Part shown: positions 34,327-42,852 of the stretch, piece by piece
How the letters are laid out: the number at the start of each line of letters is the position of its first letter
Numbering within the stretch: position 1 is the stretch's first letter
NCBI RefSeq assembly: GCF_004366035.1
Contig: NZ_SOEE01000009.1
Coordinates: 1-64,000 of the forward strand
Direction: 5' to 3'
DNA from: Cytobacillus oceanisediminis
GTDB taxonomy: Bacteria > Bacillota > Bacilli > Bacillales > Cytobacillaceae
Length of the DNA stretch: 64,000 nucleotides
Notes under the pieces: model-generated
The model's input: only the letters and a program-made list of their open reading frames with translations
Databases searched by the model: none
What the model was told of the DNA's origin: nothing
Made by a program: the position numbers and the translations under genes

Positions 34327-34658
34327 TCGACTTCCCCCATCCTCAATGGTATGTGCTCCCTTGCAATTTTAAATCATTGACTAAAAGATATTGCAGTCAA
34401 CAACATAGCGTTCGGATTATCTAAATACTCCTTTACTAGTTCTGTTGAAAGAAAAAAGAAGAAGCCTACAGGCCTAAAATGACAATCCAGTTGTGCCCTT
34501 CTGTCACACCTAAAACATGGCTTGGCACTGCAGTGAACTGCTCTTGTTCTTCCGGAGCTCAAAAGAATTTTATATTTCCAAATTTTCATTCGGCTATTTT
34601 AACTCAATGTTATCAACTTTTTCATAAACATCTTGGTTTTTTTATTACATTTTAACAT
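34327..34658 (+). other. divergent intergenic region
   Basis: There is no supported gene. A minus-strand frame of 71 codons (34374-34589) lacks a ribosome site and looks like chance; another frame there reads APEEQEQFTAVPSHVLGVTE and then GHNWIVILGL before stopping, which could be a remnant. Promoters for the two flanking divergent genes should lie here. Confidence 0.4.
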
Positions 34659-36200
34659 GTGAACTTGCCGTCGTATTTTATCTTTAGGCAAGAAATCTTA
34701 GACGACATTCCCCTGCCTAATTTAGTACTAATAGCCAGTTCTAATCATATTCTTATAAAAGAAAAAAATGAAGGGGTGCAAAGTCAGTTGATAAAAGTTA
34801 AGGTTGGTTTACGGCCCATTGCCAGTAAGATAAATTTACCTACTGTTTTGAAAACAGTTATACTTCCAGGTGATTCCAAGGAAAGACTATTTATTGCAAC
34901 CCAGGTAGGAGAGATCTTTTACATAAGAAACTCAAGCTTAAGGACTTTTTTAGATATTCGCCACAGAATCCTAAAACTGGGTGCCTCTGGTGGCGGATAT
35001 GATGAACGGGGATTGCTTGGACTAGCGTTTCATCCCGAATTTTATTATAACGGTCTGTTTTATCTTCATTATTCAGCTGCCGGGGCACAAGGACCAGGTG
35101 CACTTTCTGAATCGTATAATCCTGACCCGTGTGATCCTGGAACTTTAAACCTAAAATGGATGAATAGAGAAACACAATATGACCATATTGATACAATAGA
35201 AGAATGGATTTTACAATCGAGTGGCGGGCCCCAAAAACGAAGGACTTTACTTAACTTAAGAAGGCCATTTTCAAATCATAATGGGGTCAATAGTTTAAAC
35301 TTTTCGCCAGAAACAGGAAAACTAGTTTTAACAACCGGAGATGGCGGATCAGGCTATGATCCATTTAATTTAAGCCAGGATGATCTGGAGATTGCCGGTA
35401 AAATAATTGAAATTGATGTAGATAAGAATACTTACATTATGAATCCCCCCATTGTCACACGGTTTAATGAACTCCCCGCAGCGATTCAGGAGACCCTCAC
35501 GGTAATGGCTAAGGGGGTTCGCAATATTCCAGGCATTTCATTTCAACAGTTTTATAATCAGTATATTAAATATGCAGGGAATGTCGGCCAGGATTTGGTC
35601 GAGTCGATTTATTCATTTGTACATTATAAACCCATACCGGTTACTCAGCTTATTCAAGCATCTGTGATGAATTCTGAACCTGACAAGGAAGGATTTATAA
35701 ACTTTGGCTGGCGAGGCTGGGAAGGTGATTTTCCTGCTTCGATTATAAGAGACTGCACTAATAATCAGAATTTGGATGAGAAGACAATGGCTTATTACAA
35801 TGAAGCAGCGGCACTTTCAGCGAGTCGTCTTCAGCCTTTAACTAATTACTTTCATAAAGATCACAGACCCGATAAGTTTGAAGGAACTGCACTTACAGGA
35901 GTGCAAGCCTATATGGGGAAAGGAATCCCTGCTTTAACAGGAAGCGTTGTGTTTACCGATCTTGCCCGGAAAGATTCGCAGCCTCAGGTTAGAGGGGCTT
36001 TAGCTTATACCATCATGAGACCTAATGGTAAACAAAATGATTTTAGTGTGATCCAAACCGATTATGATTTTGGGTCCCAGTCAGCCTATTATGTTAATTT
36101 GGGGACGAATCTGAAACAGACCAGATTATATTTAGGGGTTTATGGCTCTATGAAAGTGACTGATTTAAATCAAGGCACTGTCTTTGAAATAGTTCCATGA
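34659..36200 (+). CDS. PQQ-type sugar dehydrogenase-like beta-propeller protein
   Basis: The 513-residue protein resembles the glucose/sorbosone dehydrogenase (GSDH) six-bladed propeller: LPGDSKERLFIATQVGEI, ERGLLGLAFHPEFYYNG with the conserved LGLAFHP motif (about 126-135), HYSAAG, HNGVNSLNF, and TTGDGGSGYDPFN. Typical members oxidise sugars with bound PQQ in the periplasm or outside the cell, yet no signal peptide is seen. The start is a GTG without a clear ribosome site, so the N-terminus may be wrong or lost. HHIPL-type non-enzymatic relatives share these motifs, so catalysis is not certain. Confidence 0.75.
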   Translation: MNLPSYFIFRQEILDDIPLPNLVLIASSNHILIKEKNEGVQSQLIKVKVGLRPIASKINLPTVLKTVILPGDSKERLFIATQVGEIFYIRNSSLRTFLDIRHRILKLGASGGGYDERGLLGLAFHPEFYYNGLFYLHYSAAGAQGPGALSESYNPDPCDPGTLNLKWMNRETQYDHIDTIEEWILQSSGGPQKRRTLLNLRRPFSNHNGVNSLNFSPETGKLVLTTGDGGSGYDPFNLSQDDLEIAGKIIEIDVDKNTYIMNPPIVTRFNELPAAIQETLTVMAKGVRNIPGISFQQFYNQYIKYAGNVGQDLVESIYSFVHYKPIPVTQLIQASVMNSEPDKEGFINFGWRGWEGDFPASIIRDCTNNQNLDEKTMAYYNEAAALSASRLQPLTNYFHKDHRPDKFEGTALTGVQAYMGKGIPALTGSVVFTDLARKDSQPQVRGALAYTIMRPNGKQNDFSVIQTDYDFGSQSAYYVNLGTNLKQTRLYLGVYGSMKVTDLNQGTVFEIVP

Positions 36201-36283
36201 ATCATAACGATAGAATTCTGCTTAATCCTGATAAATCTCTTATAAGGATTGAAAAGAAATGAAAACCATGTGATAGAGAATCA

Positions 36284-36844
36284 CTAAATGTTCATCATTT
36301 TTAATCTTTTAATAATGATTAAAGCCATTTCAACCCATAGCCAGCTATAAAGGAAAACAAATAAAAAGATACCTCCCGCTGTAAGAAATGAAAAGGAAGC
36401 AGAGACGGCTGGACCTAAAACTGGAAAGTGAAAAATAAATAGTAACCCCATAATTCCTAGCATTAAAAGGATTGCACCAGCAGCAATGATACTTAATCTC
36501 TTCCTGAAAAAGGAAAAAGATGCCCCAATACCAAGCCCTAACAATCCTGTTGTAAAAGGAAATATAATTAGTTCAGATGGCTGCAGGATCAATAACAACA
36601 TAATTGTCAGAGAGTAGGACATTACTCCAAATGGAATGGAAAAAACAGAACATAACAGAATAGGTGCAGTGGCAAGCGGACTTAACAAATATCCTATACC
36701 TGGTAAAAGGCCGCCAGCAGCCTGTAAAATAGCAGCAATACAGGTGAAAATAGACACCAAAATGAGCTTCATTGTTTTTTTATATTTACTAAATACTTTC
36801 TGAAATAGATAAACCTCTTCCGAGATAGTCTTAAAAAAATACAC
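36284..36844 (-). CDS. multipass membrane protein of unknown function
   Basis: The 186-residue protein has about five hydrophobic segments (IAAILQAAGGLLPGIGYLLS; SLTIMLLLILQPSELI; FTTGLLGLGIGASFSFF and two more). A strong site, AGAAGGAGGTGAACAG, decides for the GTG start. The layout resembles an ECF-transporter S component or a DUF2062-like protein, but no signature is clear enough. It is a lone gene, convergent with the sugar-dehydrogenase-like gene. Confidence 0.68.
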   Translation of the reverse strand: MYFFKTISEEVYLFQKVFSKYKKTMKLILVSIFTCIAAILQAAGGLLPGIGYLLSPLATAPILLCSVFSIPFGVMSYSLTIMLLLILQPSELIIFPFTTGLLGLGIGASFSFFRKRLSIIAAGAILLMLGIMGLLFIFHFPVLGPAVSASFSFLTAGGIFLFVFLYSWLWVEMALIIIKRLKMMNI

Positions 36845-36997
36845 CTGTTCACCTCCTTCTATAATGGATATATGTTACCTTACATTATATTTACACTTTT
36901 TAGAGGCGGAACAATTTTTTATAATCCATTTGCAGAGGAAAGTTAGCTGTATGGCTCCAACTGGTAATAATAGGGGATTTTCCTTTAGCCATAAAAA

Positions 36998-37020
36998 ACA
37001 AGGGCCTTATTGGCCCCTGT
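36998..37020 (-). terminator. intrinsic terminator of the cupredoxin gene
   Basis: Minus-strand hairpin ACAGGGGCC-aataa-GGCCCTTGT is followed by TTTTTTATGG, directly after the stop. Confidence 0.78.
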
Positions 37021-37022
37021 TA

Positions 37023-37400
37023 TTATTTGACTATTACTTTTCCAACCATTCCTTCCTGGAAATGGTACCGGCATATCAGCTCATATGTACCTGGCTGTTT
37101 CGGTTTCACGGAAATATTCATTTCTTTTCCTGGCTGAATCTCAGCATCAATTCCGAGCTTTTCCACTGTAAAGGTGTGCTCTTTCTTGCCTTTATTTTTC
37201 AATATTAACGTTGTGGATGTTCCATTCGGAATAGTGATAACCTTCGGATTAAAGTAATCATCGTTCAGCTCGACCTCAATCGATTTGACCTTAGTTGAAA
37301 CACCGGATTCGGCAAATACGCCGAGTGAGCCCGGAGATGACAAAACCACAAGCATTGCAAGCACAAAGGCCAATCCAGTTACCCGCTTTTTCACAGACAT
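37023..37400 (-). CDS. secreted cupredoxin-domain protein
   Basis: The start MSVKKRVTGLAF follows AAAGGAGGG. A signal peptide ends near GVFA (residue 30). The mature part of about 95 residues is a cupredoxin: His75 in KKEHTFTV, Cys110 and His113 in ICRYHF, and Met118 in EGMVG, a complete type-1 copper site. It should be an exported electron carrier or copper-binding protein. No oxidase or copper-transport genes lie beside it, so its redox partner is unknown. Confidence 0.88.
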   Translation of the reverse strand: MSVKKRVTGLAFVLAMLVVLSSPGSLGVFAESGVSTKVKSIEVELNDDYFNPKVITIPNGTSTTLILKNKGKKEHTFTVEKLGIDAEIQPGKEMNISVKPKQPGTYELICRYHFQEGMVGKVIVK

Positions 37401-37538
37401 TCGCAATCCCTCCTTTCCTAAACCTATTTTTATCTGATTCACAAAATTTTATCACCATAAATCATGATCCAAACTACTTTCTAAAACTTTGAATTGACAA
37501 AGATTGCTGCCCCTTGTCATTAACCGCAAGGGCTCTCT

Positions 37539-38429
37539 TTATGTGCTGGGTGAAGGCTGCTCAAGAATGTCCTGTGAATTTTCAATTTGAACGAACATGT
37601 TCGCGGCTGGCATTTGTACTTGATTCTTATAGAATAAAGACATTAGTTCAAATCTAACCTGCCTGGACGTTTCAAAATACTCTTCGGGTTTAACCAGGCC
37701 TACAATACAAAATTCGTACCCGACATGTTTAAGGTTTGGATTTAAGTCTGTAATCCCAATATATTGAAATGGTTCAACAGCCTCGCCCCCTAGCCTATAC
37801 AGGCTATGAACTAATTTTTCATTGCAGATCACACTTGCTTTCTCTAACAATTCCTTAATTCTTGCTGGATCTTCCTGATAACTTACCGTAATCCGCTCAA
37901 TAACCCGCATCCAGCCTTTATTAAAATTTTGTATCGCTCTAATCTCTCCATGCGGGATAGTAAGGAGTTTTCCCGACCATTCACGAATTTGCATAAAGCG
38001 AATACTTATCTCCTCAATGGTACCTGAACTTGTCCCGTTAAAAGTAACAAAATCACCGACACGAAACTCTTTATCCGTTAATCTTGCGAACCCCAAAATA
38101 ACGTCTTTTAACATCTGCTGTGCAGCAAAACCGATGACAACACCGGCAATCCCTGCACCTGCAAGAATGCCTTTTATATCTACAAATTGACTAATTAGAT
38201 AAATAACAAGGCTAATCGCAATTCCATACCTAAAAATGGATCGTGCTACACCTTGTATCGTCTTTTCTACCTCTTCATCAAAAAAATTAGACTTCCTAAA
38301 AAACCAATCAATCATACGGTTTATGACAAATGAAAAGGTGATGAGCACTAAAGCAAATAGTGTAAATCTTAAAAGTAAAAACTTCCTTATATAATCAAAA
38401 AACTCCTCAGTAAAAGTTAATAGGTCCAT
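37539..38429 (-). CDS. MscS-family mechanosensitive channel
   Basis: The start MDLLTFTEEFFDYI follows AAGGAG; an upstream TTG overlaps that site. The 296-residue protein has three or four N-terminal membrane segments, the pore-lining helix GILAGAGIAGVVIGFAAQQM (about 88-107) and the MscS beta domain (FRVGDFVTFNGTSSGTIEEI). The C-terminal alpha-beta part follows. Such channels open on hypo-osmotic shock to release solutes. The length is close to that of YkuT/YhdY-type Bacillus channels. Confidence 0.9.
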   Translation of the reverse strand: MDLLTFTEEFFDYIRKFLLLRFTLFALVLITFSFVINRMIDWFFRKSNFFDEEVEKTIQGVARSIFRYGIAISLVIYLISQFVDIKGILAGAGIAGVVIGFAAQQMLKDVILGFARLTDKEFRVGDFVTFNGTSSGTIEEISIRFMQIREWSGKLLTIPHGEIRAIQNFNKGWMRVIERITVSYQEDPARIKELLEKASVICNEKLVHSLYRLGGEAVEPFQYIGITDLNPNLKHVGYEFCIVGLVKPEEYFETSRQVRFELMSLFYKNQVQMPAANMFVQIENSQDILEQPSPST

Positions 38430-38771
38430 CCATCCACTCCTTAGAAAGGAAAATTTCAAGGATTATCTGTTACCTTCTCCTTAAATATCGTTTCCTTAAC
38501 TATGTATTTTCATTATCATTCCCAGGTCATCTTCAACAAAATGGCCCAAATAAAAAAACACGTCCTGTGGAAACTTGACCGTAATGTCAATAAAACAATT
38601 AAGTAACTTACTGTTAGCACAATAGAAAATCCGCCTAAGATCCGCAGCTGGATCTGATTTTTATTGTCATTGTAAATAATGTATTAATTAATATCTGCAT
38701 ATAATACTGACAAAGAAAAAAGCTGCCTGATCAGCAGCAGATCTTGAAATAAAAACCTGTCAGTGAAGTTT
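38430..38771 (+). other. gene-free stretch with repeat fragments
   Basis: No gene is seen. Pieces of the dispersed repeat occur at 38529-38560, 38625-38662 and 38708-38765. Confidence 0.5.
38529..38765 (+). repeat. dispersed hairpin repeat, copy 28 (scattered fragments)
   Basis: Left end tcttcaacaaaatggccc, a hairpin remnant ccgcctaagatccgcagctgg near 38631, and a second AGCTGCCTGATCAGCAGC hairpin near 38718. At least two broken copies are present. Confidence 0.5.
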
Positions 38772-39062
38772 TTATTCATTAAATGATAGCCCTTCTTCTT
38801 TTAAGGAAGTTCTCATAATAGGTAAGGAAGCTGGACCAATGCCATGAATTTTTAATATTTCTTTTTCAGTGTACTTTGATAGTTTATTCAAAGTGTCTAT
38901 TCCTTGGTGAACCAATGCATTCCTTGCAGGAGCACTGAGTTTCGAAAGGAAGCCACTTTCAGGCTTATTCTCTTTATCACAGGTAGGACAGCTTTTACAC
39001 TCACTACTTTTGTAAAACTTATGTCCCTTTTCACAAACCCTTAAACTTTTATCTGCTGTCAA
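38772..39062 (-). CDS. zinc-ribbon plus helix-hairpin-helix small protein
   Basis: A TTG start after GGAGGAATTATT gives 96 residues. The first half has CEKGHKFYKSSECKSCPTCD, a Cys-rich possible zinc ribbon. The second half has APARNALVHQGIDTLNKLSK and LKIHGIGPASLPIMRTSLKE, a helix-hairpin-helix module like the RNA polymerase alpha C-terminal domain. This resembles RpoA-CTD-like Bacillaceae proteins of unknown role; nucleic-acid or protein binding is likely. It sits alone between repeat copies 28 and 29. Confidence 0.78.
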   Translation of the reverse strand: MTADKSLRVCEKGHKFYKSSECKSCPTCDKENKPESGFLSKLSAPARNALVHQGIDTLNKLSKYTEKEILKIHGIGPASLPIMRTSLKEEGLSFNE

Positions 39063-39150
39063 AATAATTCCTCCAAACAAATTCTGATCCAATATCATAT
39101 ATTATTAATTTCATATTAGTTTTATAAACTCGACAAAAACTATGTATTGT

Positions 39151-39259
39151 GCTTTTCAACAAACCTGCCCCTTTTGTTTAATAAGAAAAGACCACCAAAA
39201 TTGGCAGCCCTATCTTAAATAAATGCACCCTTTATTTTAACTGCAATTCTTCACAAACT
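39151..39259 (+). repeat. dispersed hairpin repeat, copy 29
   Basis: Left end ttttcaacaaacctgcccc, right end ccctttattttaactgc, extension start aattcttcacaaactc; the hairpin is weakened (gaccaccaaaattggcagcc). Confidence 0.8.
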
Positions 39260-39370
39260 CAAATTTCTCCACAAAAGTGAATATGCAACAAAACCTGGAA
39301 AAGGCGATTTGTTATAAAAGTATTATACCCATTAAGTAGAAACCGTCTAAATTAATATCTCTTTAAATTA

Positions 39371-39853
39371 TTAATTCATATGAGAGGAAAGACCCCGACC
39401 TATAAGGTTTGCAGAAACTGGCTTTTTCCCTAATTCCCTTGCCCAAATTGATAATTGTCCTATATGATGAATTTCGTGAGCAATGGCATGTCTCATGATT
39501 TCGCCCCAAGTATCCGTCACAATTCTTCCATCTGGCAAAGTATCGTAAAATAATTGATTTTCCATGCTAGCATCCCATTTGTTCACAAAGTTTTCCACTT
39601 CTAAATGAAATTCATCGTCTAATTTTCGAACCTTGTTCAAGCTTTTATAACTATCGAAACTCTCCTGAAAGTCAGTTTTACCCTGTAAAACACGTATCCA
39701 GCTCCATTCGACATCAACAATATGGAAAAGTGTATGCAATATACTTCCCATTCCACCCGTTCGGTCCTGCAGAAGTTCTTCTTCACTTAACTCTTCACAC
39801 CAACGATACCAGTCTTCTCTTACCATCCAGTTATATCTAAAAAAAGTTTGCAA
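39371..39853 (-). CDS. DinB-family protein (YjoA-like)
   Basis: A TTG start after GGGGAGGGG gives 160 residues. The protein is a full DinB/YfiT four-helix bundle with likely metal ligands HTLFHIVDVEW (first His) and HEIHHIGQLSIW (His pair). Relatives include YjoA and damage-induced DinB of Bacillus and mycothiol/bacillithiol-type metal-dependent transferases; a thiol-transfer role is possible but not shown. Unlike the truncated copy at 11584, it is complete. Confidence 0.85.
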   Translation of the reverse strand: MQTFFRYNWMVREDWYRWCEELSEEELLQDRTGGMGSILHTLFHIVDVEWSWIRVLQGKTDFQESFDSYKSLNKVRKLDDEFHLEVENFVNKWDASMENQLFYDTLPDGRIVTDTWGEIMRHAIAHEIHHIGQLSIWARELGKKPVSANLIGRGLSSHMN

Positions 39854-39947
39854 AAGTGCCCCTCCCCATTTAGAAAACAAGTTAATATATTATAAAAGCA
39901 ATACCAAACATTGTTAATATTACTATTTCTATAAACATAGGTTGAAT

Positions 39948-40041
39948 TCCTTGTTCAACTATCCTGCCCCTTTTGTAGAATAAGAAAAAGCTACCTGATT
40001 CGGCAGCTGATCTTGAATATAAGCACCCTTAAGTTGAATAA
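39948..40041 (+). repeat. dispersed hairpin repeat, copy 30
   Basis: Complete core from CCTTGTTCAACTATCC to TTAAGTTGAATAA; hairpin AGCTACC-tgattc-GGCAGCT with T tract on the minus strand, 34 bp past the Lrp stop. Confidence 0.88.
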
Positions 40042-40075
40042 CCACCTTCTCCGGTAGTGCAAATTTTAAAGTAAA

Positions 40076-40498
40076 TTAAGTTATAGGTTTATGTTTTACC
40101 GGTGATGAAAGGTTAATTAATGAAGAGGGTTGTCCATAAACCATTGAATCGTCTATAAAGTCCTCAAGAGTGTGAACTGTTTCTGTTACAACCTTTACTA
40201 AATAACTAAATTGTCCAGCTAGCCTATGACACTCTATTACACTTGGATGGGCAATGCAAAAATCTCTAAACTCCCTACATTTCTTTGTGTCATATAGTAT
40301 AAAAGCAGTAACATGCTTGTTTATTTTTTCCGGATTAATAATAGCTCGATACCCTTTAATAACTTCCTTTTCCTCTAATTTTTTTAACCTCTCATTTGTT
40401 GCCGGTGTTGATAGCCCAATTTTTTTCCCTAACTCTGTCACCGACATGCGCGCATTCTTTTGCAATTCAATCAAAATTCTTTTGTCAATTTCATCCAT
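40076..40498 (-). CDS. Lrp/AsnC-family transcriptional regulator
   Basis: The 140-residue protein has the AsnC winged helix (DEIDKRILIELQKNARMSV, TELGKKIGLSTPATNERL, about 2-40) and a RAM/AsnC effector domain. Such feast/famine regulators bind amino acids. AAGGGAGC precedes the ATG. It is divergent from an isochorismatase-family gene across a 146 bp gap that contains AT-rich dyads, so it probably regulates that gene and itself. Confidence 0.9.
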   Translation of the reverse strand: MDEIDKRILIELQKNARMSVTELGKKIGLSTPATNERLKKLEEKEVIKGYRAIINPEKINKHVTAFILYDTKKCREFRDFCIAHPSVIECHRLAGQFSYLVKVVTETVHTLEDFIDDSMVYGQPSSLINLSSPVKHKPIT

Positions 40499-40644
40499 CC
40501 TAAAGCTCCCTTCATTTTTAAAGTGTAACTTTATAAAAAGATTAATTTATTAAATATATTAATAAAAATACAATAATAAATCTATGTAAAAAGTGAAAGT
40601 GAATTATTACAATTAAGTTATTAAATCTATGGGAGGTAATGACA

Positions 40645-41205
40645 TTGATAAAGCTGCATAATAACGTCCCGTTAATTGTAATCGATGTCCAAAGCGCTTT
40701 TGATGATTCCAGTTGGGGAAAGAGAAACAATCCATGTGCTGAAAGAAATATCGAAAAGCTAATAGAGCATTGGAATTTAAATCAAAGATTAGTCATCTAT
40801 GTTAAACACTTGTCAAAAAATAAAGACTCTCTTTTTTATTCTAAAAGCGAAACAAGTGAATTCAAGGAAATGATTAACCCGCTGCCAAAGGATATTATTA
40901 TTACCAAAAGTGTTAATAGTGCGTTTATTGGTACTAACCTTGAAGAAATATTAAGGAAAAACAATTACCCTAATATTGTTATAACAGGCTTGACTACTAA
41001 CCACTGTGTGGAAACAACAACTCGTATGGCTGGGAATCTCGGCTTTAATCCTTTTTTAGTTTCAGATGCGACTGCAACTTTTGATAGGCAGAGTTTAAAT
41101 GGGGAAACATTAAATGCCGAGAAAATACATGAGATGACTTTAGCAAATTTGCATGAAGAATTTGCGACTATTAAAAAAACAGAAGAAATATTAGCAATGT
41201 TATAA
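40645..41205 (+). CDS. isochorismatase-family cysteine hydrolase
   Basis: A TTG start eight bases after GGGAGG is preferred to the ATG six bases earlier, which lies too close to that site. The 186-residue protein has the catalytic triad of the family: Asp in LIVIDVQSAF (about 14), Lys in IITKSVNSAF, and Cys in TGLTTNHCVETTTRMA. Members hydrolyse isochorismate, nicotinamide, ureidoacrylate or related amides; this one resembles the general cysteine hydrolase group. The divergent Lrp gene suggests a link to amino-acid or nitrogen supply. Confidence 0.87.
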   Translation: MIKLHNNVPLIVIDVQSAFDDSSWGKRNNPCAERNIEKLIEHWNLNQRLVIYVKHLSKNKDSLFYSKSETSEFKEMINPLPKDIIITKSVNSAFIGTNLEEILRKNNYPNIVITGLTTNHCVETTTRMAGNLGFNPFLVSDATATFDRQSLNGETLNAEKIHEMTLANLHEEFATIKKTEEILAML

Positions 41206-41269
41206 AATTAAATTGGAAAATCTTGTTGTATAGTAAGTAAAAAAGAACTTAAAAAGGAGAGATTAATAA

Positions 41270-41470
41270 GTGGCTTTAGAAATGAGAAAGTCTTGTGAAG
41301 CTTGTGAAAACAACATATCAATAGAAACCAATGCTTATATTTGTACTCACGAATGTACTTTTTGTGAACCTTGCACAGAAAAAATGAATTATATTTGTCC
41401 CAATAGCGGAGGGGAATTAGTTACACGCCCTAAACCTAGTGGTTCGTGTCCTATTACTACTTCAAGATAA
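41270..41470 (+). CDS. DUF1272 small cysteine-rich protein
   Basis: A GTG start follows AAAAAGGAGAG. The 66-residue protein has RKSCEACENN, CTHECTFCEPCTEKM and NYICPNSGGELVTRP, the Cys pattern of DUF1272, a likely double zinc-binding (RING-like) small protein of unknown function. It lies 64 bp after the hydrolase gene in the same direction and may be co-transcribed; a shared terminator follows at 41575. Confidence 0.85.
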   Translation: MALEMRKSCEACENNISIETNAYICTHECTFCEPCTEKMNYICPNSGGELVTRPKPSGSCPITTSR

Positions 41471-41574
41471 AGCAGCTTAGGAAAATCAAATTAGCTTGTA
41501 CAAATGAACACAAGCATGAATGTATTTTGGCTGCTCAGAGTTCATTAACATTATCAAAGCCTCTTGTAAGTAAA

Positions 41575-41614
41575 ATAGTCCCAACCTGTTAATTTGGTCG
41601 GGACTATTTTTTTA
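41575..41614 (+). terminator. intrinsic terminator after DUF1272 gene
   Basis: Arms ATAGTCCCAACC (41575-41586) and GGTCGGGACTAT (41596-41607) with one mismatch, then TTTTTTT. Confidence 0.85.
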
Positions 41615-41679
41615 AAATACTAACATAAAAGTATGTGTAATTTTATAATTAACCCTGTCTCTTACTTCCAAACTAAATA

Positions 41680-41823
41680 TCCTTCTTAAGTACTTGCCGT
41701 TAGCTTAAGTACATTCTTTAACAAAGTTATTTAAAAGTAATGATTCTTGTTACGCAGTAATGGTCTAATGTGATATTACAGCATAGACTCTTATTGAATA
41801 AACCTGCCTCAGATCTTCAACTC
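41680..41823 (+). repeat. dispersed hairpin repeat, copy 31 (fragments)
   Basis: Fragments ccttcttaagtacttgccgttagcttaagtac (described by position 41680-41712) and ttgaataaacctgcctcag near 41792; no central hairpin is left. Confidence 0.5.
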
Positions 41824-41847
41824 ACAATCTTCCCCGTTATTGAACAA

Positions 41848-41884
41848 TGAGGAGGCGATGCTCTATTAAAACATCGCCTCCTCA
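41848..41884 (-). terminator. 12 bp hairpin after the VOC gene
   Basis: Arms GAGGAGGCGATG (41849-41860) and CATCGCCTCCTC (41872-41883), directly after the stop of the minus-strand VOC gene; the T tail is weak. Confidence 0.6.
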
Positions 41885-41894
41885 CTTTAACTAT

Positions 41895-42314
41895 CTATTT
41901 AGAAATAAGATATTTTTCTTTGAAGATTGGACTAAGTTCACTCCATACATCAAATTTATTACCATCTATATCATAAAAAATAAAATTTCTTCCAGAGTGA
42001 CCTCTGTCCTCGATCTCTCCAACTCTAATTTCACTTTGCTTAAATTCTTTATGAATTGCTTGTAAGGCATTTAACCCATTAACTTCGAATGTTAACGAAA
42101 AACGCTCATTACCGTGAATATCAAAGAAATTGGAGCTTTGATTTTCATTAGACTTCACAAGAAAAATACTTTGATTAGCAAAGTTTAAAATAGCTTTGTC
42201 TTGATCTTTGTAGCTTAACTCTGCTCCTAGTTTATTTACATACCAATCAGAAGAAAGCTCTACATTAGTTACTGGTATATATGTTGTGCCTATCCTTAAT
42301 AATTTCTCACCCAT
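41895..42314 (-). CDS. VOC-family (glyoxalase fold) protein
   Basis: The start MGEKLLRIGTTYIPVTN follows AGGAGGGGAC. The 139-residue protein has VOC strand order with VTNVELSSDWYVNKLGAEL, FSLTFEVNGLNAL and a terminal FYDIDGNKFDVWSEL, as in bleomycin-resistance/DinB-adjacent VOC proteins of Bacillus. Metal ligands are incomplete (few His), so it may bind a ligand without a metal. It is a lone gene with its own hairpin terminator. Confidence 0.78.
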   Translation of the reverse strand: MGEKLLRIGTTYIPVTNVELSSDWYVNKLGAELSYKDQDKAILNFANQSIFLVKSNENQSSNFFDIHGNERFSLTFEVNGLNALQAIHKEFKQSEIRVGEIEDRGHSGRNFIFYDIDGNKFDVWSELSPIFKEKYLISK

Positions 42315-42365
42315 TTTTTGTCCCCTCCTAAAATTACAAAATATTCTAAATTTAAACATTCAACA

Positions 42366-42404
42366 AAAAATCCTTACTTCCTTCATTAAAGTAAGGATTT
42401 TATA
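42366..42404 (-). terminator. intrinsic terminator
   Basis: Arms AAAATCCTTACTT and AAGTAAGGATTTT; the minus strand continues TTTTTTGTTG. It would end transcripts from the gene fragment at 42465. Confidence 0.7.
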
Positions 42405-42464
42405 TTGATTTATGAAACTGTTATTGAACAAAACTCCCTTAATAAAAAAAGCGAAAACGGCTGT

Positions 42465-42620
42465 TTACTCTTTTTTTCTTAGATTTTCATAGTTAATTAC
42501 CTGCCGGTAAGTCCTTAATTGTTGGGGATTTATCACTTGAAAGGATATATTTGGACCCTTAAAGAAATAAGAGTTATAATCCACTAACCAACCTATTACA
42601 GAAAATGGTGGATAAGTAAA
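42465..42620 (-). pseudogene. 3' fragment of a gene cut by IS110
   Basis: The last about 50 codons, YPPFSVIGWLVDYNSYFFKG and PNISFQVINPQQLRTYRQVI, read like the C-terminus of a real protein followed by a terminator. Upstream the frame runs into the IS110 noncoding region, giving a hybrid with no ribosome site. The 5' part is not found beyond the element. I do not recognise the family. Confidence 0.4.
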
Positions 42621-42845
42621 ATTATGATTGCACTGGTGGATGTCCACATTTCTCATGGAGGTCAACCCTCCCATGCCTCACAGAGTCTTCGCTCTCAAAT
42701 TCCTTCGTCCAACCTTTCCATGAGGTGGATGTCGGCCATGCTGCCCCACAGGGTCTTAGCCCGTAATTTAGTTGCTTTGCCGACTAATCCGTGCTTCAAA
42801 TGTCTCCAAAACTATAAACCAAAAACTATTACTAATCTAAATGAA
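42621..42845 (-). ncRNA. candidate IS110 guide (bridge/seek) RNA region
   Basis: This noncoding part of the element lies just past the transposase stop. It contains two related halves: GGTGGATGTC at 42635 and 42724, and CACAGAGTCTT (42679) / CACAGGGTCTT (42747), and a hairpin at 42654-42675. IS110/IS1111 elements are known to encode a structured guide RNA in a noncoding end; location and two-loop layout fit. Boundaries are uncertain. Confidence 0.4.
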
Positions 42846-42852
42846 ACCAGAA

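Noticed and set aside
34374..34589. 71-codon minus-strand frame beginning MKIWKYKILLSSG
   Set aside because: It has no ribosome site and an improbable Cys/Arg-rich composition, and it lies in the divergent promoter region. Treated as chance; a different frame there may be a gene remnant.
42465..42674. Complete 69-residue gene next to the IS110 element
   Set aside because: The N-terminal part is read through IS110 noncoding DNA and has no ribosome site; only the last about 50 codons look like host coding sequence, so it is listed as a cut fragment.
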